From contig NZ_NFIV01000002.1 in the NCBI RefSeq assembly GCF_002159555.1, positions 62,001 to 126,000 of the forward strand: a stretch of DNA of 64,000 nucleotides. Direction: 5' to 3'. The translations under genes and the position numbers were made by a program. This document shows positions 35,562 to 46,635 of this stretch, one piece after another. The stretch comes from Muribaculum sp. An289. GTDB taxonomy: Bacteria > Bacteroidota > Bacteroidia > Bacteroidales > UBA932. Under the pieces are notes generated by a model. It worked only from the letters and a program-made list of their open reading frames with translations, was not told where the DNA came from and did no database searches. The number at the start of each line of letters is the position of its first letter. Within the stretch, counting starts at the first letter, position 1.

Positions 35562-38500
35562 CCGCAAGGAGAGACTGAGGGGGAACATCGAGGCTATACG
35601 GACGGCGTTTGTGCTGGACAGGGAACACAGGGCGGCTACCCTAGAAGAAAGGGAAATTATCAGCCGCTACTGTGGTTTCGGCGGGTTGAAATGCATCCTC
35701 AATCCCGCCTCCTCGCTGGCCGATGCCGTGGATTGGGCGAAATCCGACCTCGAACTGTTCCCGATGACAGTGGAACTGCACCGTCTCATACGGGAAAACA
35801 GCAGGAATGATGCTGAGTACAAACGGTATATGGACTCTCTGAAATCATCTGTACTTACCGCTTTTTATACCCCTAAGGAAATAACGGATACCATAGTCTC
35901 AGTATTGAAAAAGTATAACGTAACCCCGTCAAAGGTACTTGAGCCGTCGGCCGGGATGGGCGTGTTCATATTGTCCGTCAAGGAGCAATCGCCGCATGCC
36001 GATGTTATGGCATTTGAAAAGGACCTGCTTACGGGAAAGCTGCTCTCATACCTCTATCCGGATGAGAAGATACGCGTGGAGGGTTTCGAGAAGATAGAGA
36101 AGCCTTTCAACGGTTCTTTCGACCTTGCCATATCCAATGTGCCTTTCGGCGAGATTGCGGTCTTTGATCCGGCCTTCGTACTGTCGGACAGCAGAGCCAG
36201 GGTTTCCGCCCAGAGGACCATCCATAACTATTTCTTCCTGAAAGGCCTCGATACGGTAAGGGACGGCGGTGTCGTGGCGTTTCTTACCTCCCAGGGTGTG
36301 ATGAACTCTCCCCGCAATGAGGCGGTACGGCTCGAAATGCTGAAGGAGGCGCATCTTGTCTCCGCCGTCCGTCTGCCTAACGACCTCTTTACCGAGAATG
36401 CCAACACGGAAGTGGGCAGCGACCTCATAATACTGCAAAAGGACATCCGCAAGGAGGGCCTGACTGAAGACGAGACGCTTTTTACCAAGACCGGAACACT
36501 GCACGGTGTGGCTTTCAACAGCTATTTCATAAAGCACGCGGAGCAGATGGTATATACCAGTGCCGAACTGGATACCGATCCTTACGGCAAACCTGCGATG
36601 GTTTACGGACATGAGGGAGGCGTGAACGGCATAGCGGAGCATCTGCGCAGACTTCTCGACCATAATCTGCACGCAAATCTGTCCATGGAGATGTATTCGG
36701 GAAGTATCATTGACAAGCGGTTGCCGGATCAGACGGAAACGGTACGGCACGAGCCTGATACGGAGAAAATCAGGATGCCTGAAACACCGGAATCATCTGC
36801 CACGGAGGAAGAAAAGCCGGAAATTGAGGCTCCGGTAATGACCTTGTTCGACCTTTTCGGGATAACCGCAGAAGAGCAGCGGGAACGAGCGAAGCCCAAA
36901 CCTGCCAAGAAAAAACAGACCAAAAACGATGAAAATCCGGCAGGCGAGTCCAAGAAAGCCTCAGTCGCCACGACATCTGACTTGTTCCGTCAAAGCGATA
37001 CGGACCGGGATGCAACTGCCATACCGCCTGATATGGAGGAAATGACAGAGGAAGAAGCCCGTCAGGAAGCCATATATGCCTCTCTTGACTGGGAGACCAA
37101 TCCTCCGATTAACGGTTTCTACGAGACAATGATGGCTCTCGGAGTGGAGGGTCGGGCAAGGTTGCGCCAGCGTATCAGGGAGCATAAGGCCATGCATCCG
37201 GAACTCTTCCGGCAGCAGGAGACTGCTTCACAGGCACAGACACAAGGACGGCAATCGCAGCAGGATACGGGCGAGCAGCCGGTCTATCCTGTGGAGAATG
37301 GCTTTGAGGCGGAGGCAAGAAAACATCTGGAGGAAGTGGAAAGACAGATGCAGGAAGAGGAAGCAGCACTCTCTCCGGAGGAGCTGGAACACAGGCACAA
37401 GGAGGAGATGCAGTCCCGCACGTTCACCGGCGTCATGGAGCCGCATCTCAAGGAGGGGTCGCTCGTAAGGGTCGATACCGCCGGAGTGCGCTATCAGATA
37501 GGCGTGCTGAAGGATGTCACGCGATATGGTGCCACCTTCCAGCCCCTTGACCTGGATAGTTATCAGAAAGAGAAAGCCGCACTATATATTAAGGTACGGG
37601 ACTCGTATGAGCGGCTGTATGCCTATGAAGCGGAGCACCGGGAAGAACACAGGCTGCACCGTGAGAATCTGAACACTCATTACGATGAGTTCGTGATGCG
37701 CTATGGCAACCTCAATGCAGGACAGAATGCCAAGATGATCCTGATGGATGCCGCAGGACGGGACATCCTCTCGCTGGAGCGTGGAGAAAACGGCCTGTTC
37801 GTCAAGGCGGATATCTTCGACCGTCCTGTGTCGTTCTCCGATGTGGAAAATGTCAGTGTGGAGACTCCCGAGGATGCCCTTACCTCTTCTCTCAACAGGT
37901 ACGGCGGCGTGAATATGGAGTATATGTGCCGGCTTTGCGGGAGCAGTGAAGCGGAAATGACAGAGTCTCTCAAAGGGCGCATCTACTACAACCCTATGGA
38001 AGACTGCTACGAGATAAAGGACCGCTTCATTGCCGGAAATGTTGTCGGCAAGGCGGAAAGAGTCGGCCGATGGATGCAGGAGGTCAGGGACAGCGGTATG
38101 CCTCATCCGATGCTGGCGGCGGCCGGAGAGTCGCTTGAGGCCCTGCAGAAAGCCGTACCGTCACCCATCCTGTTCGACGAGCTGGATTTCAACTTCGGGG
38201 AAAGGTGGATTCCTACGGGCATATACGAAGCGTATATGTCATACCTCTACGATACTGATATCAAAATCGCATATGTGGACAGTGTGGATGAGTTCACCGT
38301 CTCGTGCGACCGCAAGAACATGAAGATATACGAGCAGTTTGCCGTCAAGGGATATTACAAGCGGTACGACGGCATGAACCTGCTGAAACATGCCCTGCAC
38401 AACACCGTGCCGGACATCTACAAGAGTATCGGCAAGGATGACAAGGACAACGACATCAAGGTACGTGACAGCGAGGCCATACAGCTCGCCAACGCCAAGA

Positions 38501-41289
38501 TTGACGAGATCCGCTCCGGCTTTACGGAGTGGCTGGAGGCGCAGTCTCCGGAATTCAAGCAGCGGCTTGCGGATATGTATAACCGCAAGTTCAACTGTTA
38601 TGTGCGGCCTATGTACGACGGAAGCCACCAGACATTTCCGGACATCGACCTGAAGGCTCTCGGCAAGCGGTACGGGATAAACGAAATCTATCCCAGCCAG
38701 AAGGATTGCGTGTGGATGCTCAAGCAGAACGGCGGCGGTATCTGCGACCATGAGGTTGGCACAGGCAAGACACTCATCATGTGTATGGCAGCGCATGAGA
38801 TGAAACGGCTTGGGCTGGCGCATAAGCCTATGATTATCGGACTGAAAGCAAATGTGGCGGAGATAGCCGAGTGCTACCGCACCGCCTATCCCAACGCCCG
38901 CATACTCTATGCCTCCGAAAAGGATTTTGCGGCGGCCAACCGTGTGAAGTTCTTCAACAGCATAAAAAACAACGACTACGACTGCGTGATAATGTCGCAC
39001 GACCAGTTCGGCAAGATTCCCCAGTCTCCTGAGATGCAGCAGAAAATCCTTCAGGCTGAACTTGATACGGTGGAGGAGAACCTCGAAGTGCTGAAACAGC
39101 AGGGCAAGGACATTTCAAGGGCCATGCTTAAGGGGCTGGAGGTGCGCAAGCACAACCTTGCGGCCAAGTTGCAGGGCATTGCCTACGCCATTGAGCACCG
39201 CACGGACGATGTGGCGGACTTCGGGCGGATGGGCATTGACCACATCTTCGTGGACGAGAGCCACCAGTTCAAGAATCTGATGTTCAACACACGCCACAGC
39301 CGTGTGGCCGGACTGGGCAATCAGGAAGGAAGCCAGAAGGCACTCAATATGCTCTATGCCATACGTACCATACAGGAGCGGACGGGCAAGGATCTGGGTG
39401 CGACATTCCTGTCCGGCACTACTATCAGCAACTCCCTGACGGAGCTGTACCTGCTGTTCAAGTACCTTAGACCCAAAGAGCTTGAACGGCAGGACATCCG
39501 TTGTTTTGATGCGTGGGCGGCAATCTTCGCCAAGAAAACCACTGATTTCGAGTTCAATGTAACTAACAACATCGTGCAGAAGGAGCGGTTCCGTTACTTT
39601 ATCAAAGTGCCGGAGCTAGCTATGTTCTACAATGAGATTACCGATTACCGCACGGCGGAGGATGTGGGAGTGGACAGACCGCAGAAAAACGAGATACTGT
39701 ACAACATACCTCCCACTCCGCAGCAGGAGGAGTTCATCAAGAAACTGATGGAGTTCGCCAAGACCGGAGATGCCACTATTCTCGGTCGGGAGAAACTGTC
39801 GGAAAGTGAGGAGAAGGCCAAAATGCTCATCGCCACGGATTACGCCCGTAAAATGGCTCTTGATATGCGTCTGATAAGTCCCGAATACGAAGACCATCCC
39901 GACAACAAGGCAAGCCATTGCGCCAAAATGATTGCGGAGTATTACCACAAGTTCGATGAACAGAAAGGCACGCAGTTCGTGTTCTCCGATTTGGGAACAT
40001 TCCAGCCGGGACAATGGAGCGTGTATAGTGAAATCAAGCGCAAGCTGATAGAGGACTACGGTATTCCGGCGCACGAAATCCGTTTCATTCAGGAATGCAA
40101 GTCGGAGAAAGCCCGTAAGTCTGTCATTGCGGCGATGAACGAGGGTTCAGTGCGTGTGCTGTTCGGCTCCACATCCATGCTCGGCACCGGTGTAAATGCC
40201 CAGCAGCATGCAATCATGGTGCATCATCTGGATACGCCGTGGAGACCGTCGGACCTTCAGCAGAGGGACGGGCGTGCCGTAAGAAAAGGCAACGAGATAG
40301 CCAAGCTGTATGCCGACAACAAGGTGGATGTGATTATCTATGCCGTGGAGAAATCGCTCGACAGCTACAAATTCAATCTGTTGCACTGCAAACAGACATT
40401 CATCAACCAGCTCAAGAGCGGAGCGATGGGCGCAAGGACTATCGACGAGGGTGCTATGGACGAGAAGAACGGAATGAACTTCTCCGAATATATGGCTATT
40501 CTTTCCGGCAATACTGATCTTTTGGACAAAGCCAAACTGGAGAAGAAGATTGCAGCGTTGGAAGGAGAAAGAAAATCGTTTGCCAAAGCGAGGAACGAGG
40601 CCGAGGGCAAACTGAATGAAAAGATAACACAATTCGCCAATAACAGGGTAATCATCGAGAAGATGACGGAGGACTACAACACGCTGCTTTCCCGTGCAGA
40701 AACCGACAAGGACGGACATAAAATCAACCGCATCAGGTTGGACGGGCTGGAGAGTACGGACGAAAAGAGAATCGGTACAAGGTTGCAGGAAATAGCCAAG
40801 AACGCCACAACAGGAGGGCTATACACCCGTATCGGCGAGGTTTATGGTTTCCCGATATATGTCATCAGCGAGACTGCTTTGAAAGACGGCGTTTCCGCTA
40901 TCCAAAACCGTTTTGTCGTGGAGGGACATTACAAGTACAGCTACAACAACGGACAGTTGGCCATGGCTGACACGAAAGCGGCTGCCATGAATTTCCTGAA
41001 CGCTCTGGAGCGCATACCACAAATTGTGCAACAGTACAAGGCGAAGAATGAGACGATAGAGAGAGACTTGCCTGTTCTACAGGAGGTGGCAGGAAAAACA
41101 TGGCGTAAGGAGGACGAATTGAAATCATTGAAATCAGAACTTGCCGCCCTTGATCGTAAGATAAGGCTGGAGAGTACAATGGGGCAGCAACAGTGCAAAT
41201 GTAATGTTATTTGTCCACAATATATGGTTAATACAGTAGTAGAAAAAGAAAAATACATATGTAAGTGTGCTATAAAAGGTGGTATGTAG
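35551..41289 (+). CDS. Giant N6-adenine methylase-like / SNF2 helicase-like protein
   Basis: The 1912-residue protein has a methyltransferase-like region (about residues 90-290) with a SAM-binding motif, [12 protein letters not shown], and an altered NPPY motif, SNVPFG. A long charged linker region follows (about 390-620). In the C-terminal third is a superfamily 2 helicase core: Walker [10 protein letters not shown], DEAx box [17 protein letters not shown] and motif [13 protein letters not shown]. Related proteins in other elements are thought to protect DNA on transfer. The last 30 residues (from about [10 protein letters not shown]) are cysteine-rich, AT-rich and unlike the family, so the true C-terminus appears to have been replaced. 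Confidence 0.88.
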   Translation: MAFNRKERLRGNIEAIRTAFVLDREHRAATLEEREIISRYCGFGGLKCILNPASSLADAVDWAKSDLELFPMTVELHRLIRENSRNDAEYKRYMDSLKSSVLTAFYTPKEITDTIVSVLKKYNVTPSKVLEPSAGMGVFILSVKEQSPHADVMAFEKDLLTGKLLSYLYPDEKIRVEGFEKIEKPFNGSFDLAISNVPFGEIAVFDPAFVLSDSRARVSAQRTIHNYFFLKGLDTVRDGGVVAFLTSQGVMNSPRNEAVRLEMLKEAHLVSAVRLPNDLFTENANTEVGSDLIILQKDIRKEGLTEDETLFTKTGTLHGVAFNSYFIKHAEQMVYTSAELDTDPYGKPAMVYGHEGGVNGIAEHLRRLLDHNLHANLSMEMYSGSIIDKRLPDQTETVRHEPDTEKIRMPETPESSATEEEKPEIEAPVMTLFDLFGITAEEQRERAKPKPAKKKQTKNDENPAGESKKASVATTSDLFRQSDTDRDATAIPPDMEEMTEEEARQEAIYASLDWETNPPINGFYETMMALGVEGRARLRQRIREHKAMHPELFRQQETASQAQTQGRQSQQDTGEQPVYPVENGFEAEARKHLEEVERQMQEEEAALSPEELEHRHKEEMQSRTFTGVMEPHLKEGSLVRVDTAGVRYQIGVLKDVTRYGATFQPLDLDSYQKEKAALYIKVRDSYERLYAYEAEHREEHRLHRENLNTHYDEFVMRYGNLNAGQNAKMILMDAAGRDILSLERGENGLFVKADIFDRPVSFSDVENVSVETPEDALTSSLNRYGGVNMEYMCRLCGSSEAEMTESLKGRIYYNPMEDCYEIKDRFIAGNVVGKAERVGRWMQEVRDSGMPHPMLAAAGESLEALQKAVPSPILFDELDFNFGERWIPTGIYEAYMSYLYDTDIKIAYVDSVDEFTVSCDRKNMKIYEQFAVKGYYKRYDGMNLLKHALHNTVPDIYKSIGKDDKDNDIKVRDSEAIQLANAKIDEIRSGFTEWLEAQSPEFKQRLADMYNRKFNCYVRPMYDGSHQTFPDIDLKALGKRYGINEIYPSQKDCVWMLKQNGGGICDHEVGTGKTLIMCMAAHEMKRLGLAHKPMIIGLKANVAEIAECYRTAYPNARILYASEKDFAAANRVKFFNSIKNNDYDCVIMSHDQFGKIPQSPEMQQKILQAELDTVEENLEVLKQQGKDISRAMLKGLEVRKHNLAAKLQGIAYAIEHRTDDVADFGRMGIDHIFVDESHQFKNLMFNTRHSRVAGLGNQEGSQKALNMLYAIRTIQERTGKDLGATFLSGTTISNSLTELYLLFKYLRPKELERQDIRCFDAWAAIFAKKTTDFEFNVTNNIVQKERFRYFIKVPELAMFYNEITDYRTAEDVGVDRPQKNEILYNIPPTPQQEEFIKKLMEFAKTGDATILGREKLSESEEKAKMLIATDYARKMALDMRLISPEYEDHPDNKASHCAKMIAEYYHKFDEQKGTQFVFSDLGTFQPGQWSVYSEIKRKLIEDYGIPAHEIRFIQECKSEKARKSVIAAMNEGSVRVLFGSTSMLGTGVNAQQHAIMVHHLDTPWRPSDLQQRDGRAVRKGNEIAKLYADNKVDVIIYAVEKSLDSYKFNLLHCKQTFINQLKSGAMGARTIDEGAMDEKNGMNFSEYMAILSGNTDLLDKAKLEKKIAALEGERKSFAKARNEAEGKLNEKITQFANNRVIIEKMTEDYNTLLSRAETDKDGHKINRIRLDGLESTDEKRIGTRLQEIAKNATTGGLYTRIGEVYGFPIYVISETALKDGVSAIQNRFVVEGHYKYSYNNGQLAMADTKAAAMNFLNALERIPQIVQQYKAKNETIERDLPVLQEVAGKTWRKEDELKSLKSELAALDRKIRLESTMGQQQCKCNVICPQYMVNTVVEKEKYICKCAIKGGM

Positions 41290-41434
41290 TATATATACTC
41301 AGTCCAAAATTATTTTGTCTAATTAGCTAATGACCGGAAAATATTTATGCGTTTTTATGATTGTAGTATTTGCATGTAATCATTCGCATAATCAAAATTA
41401 TATGTCTATTGTAGCAAAAGTTTAAAAAAAGATA

Positions 41435-41442
41435 TATATTTG
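41435..41442 (+). promoter_or_regulatory. Probable -7 element of the AT-rich island
   Basis: TATATTTG matches TAnnTTTG and lies 55 bp before the ATG of the dehydrogenase remnant. A TTG at 41409-41411 is a poor -33 candidate, with a 23-bp gap. It may now drive the TetR gene and the efflux cassette. Confidence 0.5.
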
Positions 41443-41497
41443 CATCAACAATCGTGTTAAACATTAATGTAAAACAAATTTGTGAAATATTTTTAAT

Positions 41498-41836
41498 ATG
41501 AAAAGTAAGATTCTTTTAACGGGAGCAACAGGCTATATAGGTTATAATATTGCAAAACAGTTGTTACAAACGGGTTATTCTTTACGTTTTTTTGTTAGAA
41601 ATCCCAAAGATTGTATACTGGGCATGAATGCGGAAATTATCACAGGGGATATTAGATGTTATAGTGATGTTGAAAATGCTGTTAGCGGATGTGATTATGT
41701 TATTCATGCGGCAGGGTTATTTACTTTTGATGAGTTGAGAAAGGAGGAAATTTACGATGTTAATGTTAATGGAACAAAAAATATATGTGAGGCAGTAAAA
41801 AAGTGTAATATTAAACGGCTTGTATATGGAAAATAA
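41498..41836 (+). pseudogene. Truncated NAD(P)-dependent epimerase/dehydratase (extended SDR)
   Basis: The 112 residues cover only the N-terminal Rossmann half of an extended short-chain dehydrogenase. The NAD-binding motif GATGYIGYNIAKQLL and the strand CDYVIHAAGL are clear. The reading frame stops right after IKRLVYGK, where the family continues with the catalytic serine strand and the YxxxK pair. Those are missing, so it should be inactive. It is very AT-rich. The next frame, 8 bp downstream, is the C-terminus of an unrelated fold, so a deletion has probably fused two former neighbours. Confidence 0.78.
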
Positions 41837-41844
41837 GGGCTTTA

Positions 41845-42150
41845 ATGAAGCGCGGAATTTTCTCAATAGATGGAAAGGCGTTTGAATGGGAAAGTGAGTT
41901 CCTAATTGATAGAGAGAATTGTTTGATTTATACGAATGAAATCAATCCTAGGTATCCCCTTAAATGCTTGAACGCAAAATGGGAAATATATAGTATAAAT
42001 AACGGAGTAAAAATATCACTAAAACATTATTTTGATATAAGAGCTGTGGGAATAATCAAAAGGATATTATATCCTTTAGTGCGAATAATAATAAAGAAAA
42101 ATTCAACAGAATTGTTAAATAGTATTAAAAAATATGAAAAACGAAATTAA
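41845..42150 (+). pseudogene. Remnant of an SRPBCC/polyketide-cyclase-like protein
   Basis: The 101 residues resemble the C-terminal half of a START/SRPBCC-fold protein: YPLKCLNAKWEIYSINNGVKIS followed by a terminal amphipathic helix. The N-terminal half of that fold is absent. It may still be translated, since its 3' end overlaps the TetR gene start by 17 bp. Family assignment rests on pattern only and is not strong. Confidence 0.5.
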
Positions 42151-42757
42151 AGATAGAAATACTGAGCAAAACATTCTAGATGCAGCAGAAGCTATATTTC
42201 TAGAAAAAGGCTATTCTGGTACTACTACAACAGAAATTGCAAAACGTGCAGGAGTAAATCATGCTATGCTTCATTACTATTATCGCACAAAAGAAAACTT
42301 GTTTGAAATTATTTTTGAGAAGCAAGTTAAAAATATAGCAAATTCGTTTTTATCAATAGTAAATGACAACAAAACATTTACAGAATTCGTAGTAGAAGCA
42401 ATAGAACGACATTTCGATTTTATTAAACAAAATCCTAAAACAATAATATTCATTATATCAGAGATAAATAATAATTCTGTCAGTAAAGAATTATGGAATA
42501 AATATTCTCAAACTATTTTTAAGCAAGTTATTATAAATCTGAAAGGTAAGATGGAGAAAGAAATTGCTGCAAAACAGATTCGTGACATAGACCCTGTTGA
42601 TTTCTTGTTAACGGTCTTATCATTAAATGTATTTGTGTTTATCGCACTTCCATTGTTTAAGAGTGCTAATGTATTTCCGAATAATGAAATAGTGAAATTC
42701 TTAGATAGACGTAAGAAAGAAAATATTAGAATTGCGTTGTTAGCATTGAAATTATAA
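42134..42757 (+). CDS. TetR-family transcriptional regulator
   Basis: The 207-residue protein has an N-terminal TetR HTH (ILDAAEAIFLEKGYSGTTTTEIAKRAG, quoted only as a region; key part TTEIAKRAGVNHAMLHYYY). An all-helical ligand-binding domain follows, with no obvious ligand motif. It is strongly AT-rich like the two remnants upstream. It lies 13 bp before the efflux cassette, so it is the likely repressor of that operon. E. coli CecR (YbiH) has the same role for ybhGFSR. Confidence 0.9.
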   Translation: MKNEIKDRNTEQNILDAAEAIFLEKGYSGTTTTEIAKRAGVNHAMLHYYYRTKENLFEIIFEKQVKNIANSFLSIVNDNKTFTEFVVEAIERHFDFIKQNPKTIIFIISEINNNSVSKELWNKYSQTIFKQVIINLKGKMEKEIAAKQIRDIDPVDFLLTVLSLNVFVFIALPLFKSANVFPNNEIVKFLDRRKKENIRIALLALKL

Positions 42758-42770
42758 ATAATTAGAGGTA

Positions 42771-44063
42771 ATGAGGCAGATAATAAGTATTATTGTAATA
42801 TTTACTATTTCAGGTGTAGCTGCTGGAGCAAATTCATATACTTTGGAGAGTATACAATCTTTTGCTCGCGCAAATTATCCTGCTATCCGTCAATTCGAAC
42901 TGATAGACAAGATTGCGGATTTCTCCCTTGCCGATGCCTCTTCCGCATGGGCGCCGCAGATATCCCTGTCCGGACAGGCCACATACCAGAGTGACGTAGT
43001 GTCTTTCCCTGATAGCATGACCGATGTGTTCAGTATGCTCGGAGTGGATATTTCCGGGCTTCACAAGGACCAGTACAAGCTGGCGCTGAACATAGAGCAG
43101 ACGCTGTGGGACGGCGGTTACACAAAGTCCAGGAAAGAGGCGGTCCTGGCGAAAAAAGAGGTATCCTCAAAGTCCCTGGAAGTCGAGTTGTACGCACTGA
43201 CGGACAAGGTCAACCAGCTGTATTTCGGCATCCTCGTCCTCGATGAGCAGCTCCGTCTCAATGACCTGGCAGCAGGCATACTGGAGGATAACCGCAAAAT
43301 CATCCGGTCTTATATTGACAACGGTCTGGCCGGACCATCCGACCTGGCCAAAGTAGAGGCAGAGCTCATCGCCAACTCACAGCAGAGGACCCGGATCTGC
43401 TGCTCTAGGAAAGCCTATATACAGGTGCTGTCAGTCATGACCGGCAGGGAACTTTCGGAAGAGGATACTTTTGTCAGGCCGAAGCCGGTACTGTACAGCG
43501 GTGGTCCGCAGAGCAATAGACCGGAGCTGCAGCTTTACGAAGCGATGGCTGCCTCCATAGAAGCCGGCAGGACAGCGTTAAAATCCACGCTCATGCCCCG
43601 GTTCAGCCTGTTTGCCCAGGGTCTGTACGGTTATCCGGGCCTGAACATGTTCGAGGATATGATGGAATACCGGTGGAGGCCGAACTTCTATGTAGGAGTG
43701 CGCTTCCAGTGGAATATTTCCGCATTCTACACAAAGAGGAACACAGAACGCAGGCTCGATGCATCCGTACGCCAGGTCGAGCTGCAGAGAGAGACTTTCC
43801 TGTACGGCAACCGGCTTGAGCAGGTCCGTCTGAATGCGGACATTGAGCAGATGAGAAAGATTCTCGAGGACGACGACAGGCTTATCAACATCCGGACATC
43901 CATCCGGGAGGCCTCTGAGTCCCAGCTGCGGAACGGCACGCTCCTGATCAGCGACCTGCTGAGGGACATCAATGACGAGCACAGGGCCAGAATCGACAAG
44001 TCCATCCACGAACTGGAATATTTGAAAAAATTATACGAAATGAGATATACGTTGAACTACTAA
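42771..44063 (+). CDS. TolC-family outer membrane efflux protein of the cargo cassette
   Basis: The 430-residue protein has a signal peptide (cleavage after AAGA near residue 20) and TolC-type helical repeats: LADASSAWAPQISLSGQATYQ and LDASVRQVELQRETF. The first 40 codons are AT-rich and match the upstream TetR gene; from about 42,890 the sequence becomes GC-rich. The gene may be a junction between two sources. It would form the outer-membrane duct of the YbhGFSR-like pump encoded downstream. Confidence 0.9.
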   Translation: MRQIISIIVIFTISGVAAGANSYTLESIQSFARANYPAIRQFELIDKIADFSLADASSAWAPQISLSGQATYQSDVVSFPDSMTDVFSMLGVDISGLHKDQYKLALNIEQTLWDGGYTKSRKEAVLAKKEVSSKSLEVELYALTDKVNQLYFGILVLDEQLRLNDLAAGILEDNRKIIRSYIDNGLAGPSDLAKVEAELIANSQQRTRICCSRKAYIQVLSVMTGRELSEEDTFVRPKPVLYSGGPQSNRPELQLYEAMAASIEAGRTALKSTLMPRFSLFAQGLYGYPGLNMFEDMMEYRWRPNFYVGVRFQWNISAFYTKRNTERRLDASVRQVELQRETFLYGNRLEQVRLNADIEQMRKILEDDDRLINIRTSIREASESQLRNGTLLISDLLRDINDEHRARIDKSIHELEYLKKLYEMRYTLNY

Positions 44064-44075
44064 AACGGCACGGCA

Positions 44076-44978
44076 ATGAGAAAAATTATAATGACGGCAA
44101 TATGCGCTCCCTGCTTCCTGATGCTCCTGAATTCCTGCGGACCTTCCGGAATGAGTTCCGATGCCGCCGGCACTTTTGAGGCCGACGAGATAACCGTCTC
44201 GTCAGAAGCGACGGGCAAAATAGAATGGCTGGACCTGACCGAGGGACAGCAGCTTCAGGCCGGGCAGGCCGTGGGTCAGATAGATACAGTGCAGCTTTTC
44301 CTGCAGAAGCAGCAGCTTGAGGAAAGCATCATGTTCCTGGAAGGCAGTATGCCCGACATAGACAGACAGACTTCCGCAATGAGGAGCCGGCTGAAACAGC
44401 AGCTCAGGGAGAAGGACAGGATAGAGCGGCTGCTCGAGGACGATGCCGCCACCCCGAAGGACCTGGAAGACATTCTCTCCGCGATAGAAGTCCTTGAGGG
44501 GCAGATAGAGGCGCAGGAGTCGGGCCTCGGCAATACCATTGCATCCCTCGAAGGTCAGCTCGCCTCCGCTCGCAACCGGATACTGCAGATCGAGGATCAG
44601 CTGGCCAAATGCAGGATTGCATCCCCTGTGGACGGGACGGTGCTGGCCCGGTATGCCCATGCCGGAGAGCTCGCAGTCAGCGGCAAGCCCCTGTTCAGGG
44701 TGGCTGACACCCGTACAATGACCCTCAGGGCGTATTTCTGCCTCTGGCAGCTGAAGGATGTCCGGATAGGACAGAGGGTCAAGGTAATCGCTGACTTCGG
44801 AGGGGACAATACGAGGGAGTACGAGGGGACGGTGAGCTGGATTTCGGACAAAAGCGAGTTTTCCCCGAAAAGCATCCAGACCAAGGACGAGCGGGAGAAT
44901 CTGGTGTATGCGGTAAAAATATCGGTCGGAAATGACGGATATTTGAAAATAGGTATGTACGGAGAGGTAATACTGTAG
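44076..44978 (+). CDS. HlyD/YbhG-type adaptor lipoprotein
   Basis: The 300-residue protein has a lipoprotein signal with lipobox LNSC near residue 20. The lipoyl halves are VSSEATGKIEWLDLTEGQQL and ASPVDGTVLARYAHAGE, flanking a long coiled coil (about residues 70-170). It is shorter than MacA, and matches YbhG-like adaptors of ABC-2 exporters. It should link the two-permease ABC exporter to the TolC-like protein encoded upstream. Confidence 0.9.
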   Translation: MRKIIMTAICAPCFLMLLNSCGPSGMSSDAAGTFEADEITVSSEATGKIEWLDLTEGQQLQAGQAVGQIDTVQLFLQKQQLEESIMFLEGSMPDIDRQTSAMRSRLKQQLREKDRIERLLEDDAATPKDLEDILSAIEVLEGQIEAQESGLGNTIASLEGQLASARNRILQIEDQLAKCRIASPVDGTVLARYAHAGELAVSGKPLFRVADTRTMTLRAYFCLWQLKDVRIGQRVKVIADFGGDNTREYEGTVSWISDKSEFSPKSIQTKDERENLVYAVKISVGNDGYLKIGMYGEVIL

Positions 44979-44981
44979 TTT

Positions 44982-45896
44982 ATGGTAGAGGTGTCAGTAA
45001 GAAATGTCCGTCTGAGTTACGGGAAAATCCAGGCCCTGAAGGATGTAAGCCTCGAGGTGGAGGAAGGCTCGCTCTTCGGAATCATAGGCCCAGACGGAGC
45101 CGGGAAGACCTCGCTGTTCCGCATAATGACGACATTGATTGTGCCGGATTCCGGCTCGGCTCAAGTGTGCGGATACGATACGGTCAAGGACATGATGGAG
45201 ATACGCAGGCTGGTCGGATATATGCCCGGGCATTTCTCGCTTTACCAGGATCTGACGGTGGAGGAGAATCTTTCCCTGTTCGCATCGGTTTTCAACACCA
45301 CTGTTCAGGAGAATTACAGCCTGGTCGAGGACATATACCGGCAGATAGAGCCGTTCAGGAAAAGACGTGCGGGGAAACTCTCAGGGGGAATGAAACAGAA
45401 ACTGGCCCTGTGCTGCGCCATGATACACAGGCCCCGCGTGCTTTTTCTCGATGAACCTACGACAGGCGTGGACCCCGTCAGCCGCAAGGAGTTCTGGCAG
45501 ATGCTCTCACGGCTCAAGGCCCAGGGCATGACGATAATAGTGAGCTCTCCCTATATGGATGAGGCATCCCTCTGCGACACCATGTCCCTCATGAAGGACG
45601 GCCGCTTCTTCAAGACGGACACGCCCGGGGCCATAACGGAGAAGTTCGGCAAGCATCTGTATGAAATAAAGGCGGTCGGAAGCACCGTGAAGGCCCTTGA
45701 CGGCCTTGCGGCAATCGACGGAGTGCAGGCCTGCTACCCCTTCGGTGACAGGCTGCACATAGTCTCTCCGTCCCTGAGTCTCGCCGAGCTGTCGGAGAGA
45801 GCTGCCTCAGCCGGATACGACATTTCCACCTTAGCCGAATGCACGCCCACCGTGGAAGACTGTTTTATGGATTTTGACAACAATGATTATGAGTGA
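44982..45896 (+). CDS. ABC-2 exporter ATPase, equivalent to the first YbhF domain
   Basis: The 304-residue protein has Walker A GPDGAGKTS, a canonical signature (LSGGMKQKLALCCAMI) and Walker B VLFLDEPTTGVDP. It also has a C-terminal extension of about 80 residues. The sequence around the signature resembles the N-terminal half of E. coli YbhF. The stop overlaps the next ATPase gene, so the tandem domains of YbhF are here two separate proteins that probably form a heterodimer. Confidence 0.92.
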   Translation: MVEVSVRNVRLSYGKIQALKDVSLEVEEGSLFGIIGPDGAGKTSLFRIMTTLIVPDSGSAQVCGYDTVKDMMEIRRLVGYMPGHFSLYQDLTVEENLSLFASVFNTTVQENYSLVEDIYRQIEPFRKRRAGKLSGGMKQKLALCCAMIHRPRVLFLDEPTTGVDPVSRKEFWQMLSRLKAQGMTIIVSSPYMDEASLCDTMSLMKDGRFFKTDTPGAITEKFGKHLYEIKAVGSTVKALDGLAAIDGVQACYPFGDRLHIVSPSLSLAELSERAASAGYDISTLAECTPTVEDCFMDFDNNDYE

Positions 45897-46629
45897 GATG
45901 GCCATACATGCCGAGTCGCTGACAAAGCGGTTCGGAAACTTCACTGCCGTAGACAATATCTCGTTTTCGGTGGAGAAAGGAGAGATCTTCGGATTTCTCG
46001 GAGCCAACGGTGCGGGCAAGACTACGGCCATGAGGATGCTCTGCGGGCTCAGCCGCCCTACGTCCGGGAAAGCGGTTGTGGCCGGAATTGATGTCGTGAA
46101 GGACCCTGAGAAAATAAAAAGGCGCATAGGATACATGAGTCAGAGATTCTCCCTTTACGATGACCTGACCGTTTCCGAAAACATGACCCTCTTTGCCGGC
46201 ATATACGGGATGAGGGAGAAGGATATTGCGGACAAAAGAGCTGCGGTGCTGACAAGGTTGGGACTGTATGACGAGCGGGATATGCTTGTAGGTTCCCTGC
46301 CGCTGGGCTGGAAACAGAAACTGGCCTTCTCCGTATCCATCTTCCACGAACCGGCGATAGTCTTTTTGGATGAGCCGACGGGAGGAGTCGACCCTGTTAC
46401 CCGAAGACAGTTCTGGAGGCAGATTTACGAGGCCTCGGAGCGCGGCATAACCGTGTTCGTGACCACCCATTATATGGATGAGGCCGAATATTGCCACAGA
46501 GTCTCGATAATGGTCGACGGACGTATTGCGGCGATGGGCACCCCTTCGGAACTAAAGGCCTCACTCGGCGCCGGGACGATGGACGATGTGTTTTATATGC
46601 TGGCAAGAAATGCGGAACGTATAGGATAG
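45889..46629 (+). CDS. ABC-2 exporter ATPase, equivalent to the second YbhF domain
   Basis: I start at the ATG at 45889, which overlaps the previous stop; ATGs at 45883 and 45898 are alternatives. The product is 246 residues. Walker A is GANGAGKTT and Walker B is IVFLDEPTGGVDP. The signature motif is changed from LSGGMKQ to LPLGWKQ, as in the C-terminal half of YbhF. One of the two ATP sites of the heterodimer may therefore be unusual. It directly precedes the permease genes. Confidence 0.92.
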   Translation: MSEMAIHAESLTKRFGNFTAVDNISFSVEKGEIFGFLGANGAGKTTAMRMLCGLSRPTSGKAVVAGIDVVKDPEKIKRRIGYMSQRFSLYDDLTVSENMTLFAGIYGMREKDIADKRAAVLTRLGLYDERDMLVGSLPLGWKQKLAFSVSIFHEPAIVFLDEPTGGVDPVTRRQFWRQIYEASERGITVFVTTHYMDEAEYCHRVSIMVDGRIAAMGTPSELKASLGAGTMDDVFYMLARNAERIG

Positions 46630-46635
46630 ACAGCC

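Noticed and set aside
44982-46629. Macrolide or lincosamide resistance ABC-F protein
   Set aside because: The ATPases each have a single nucleotide-binding domain and are followed by two ABC-2 permeases, so they belong to an exporter.
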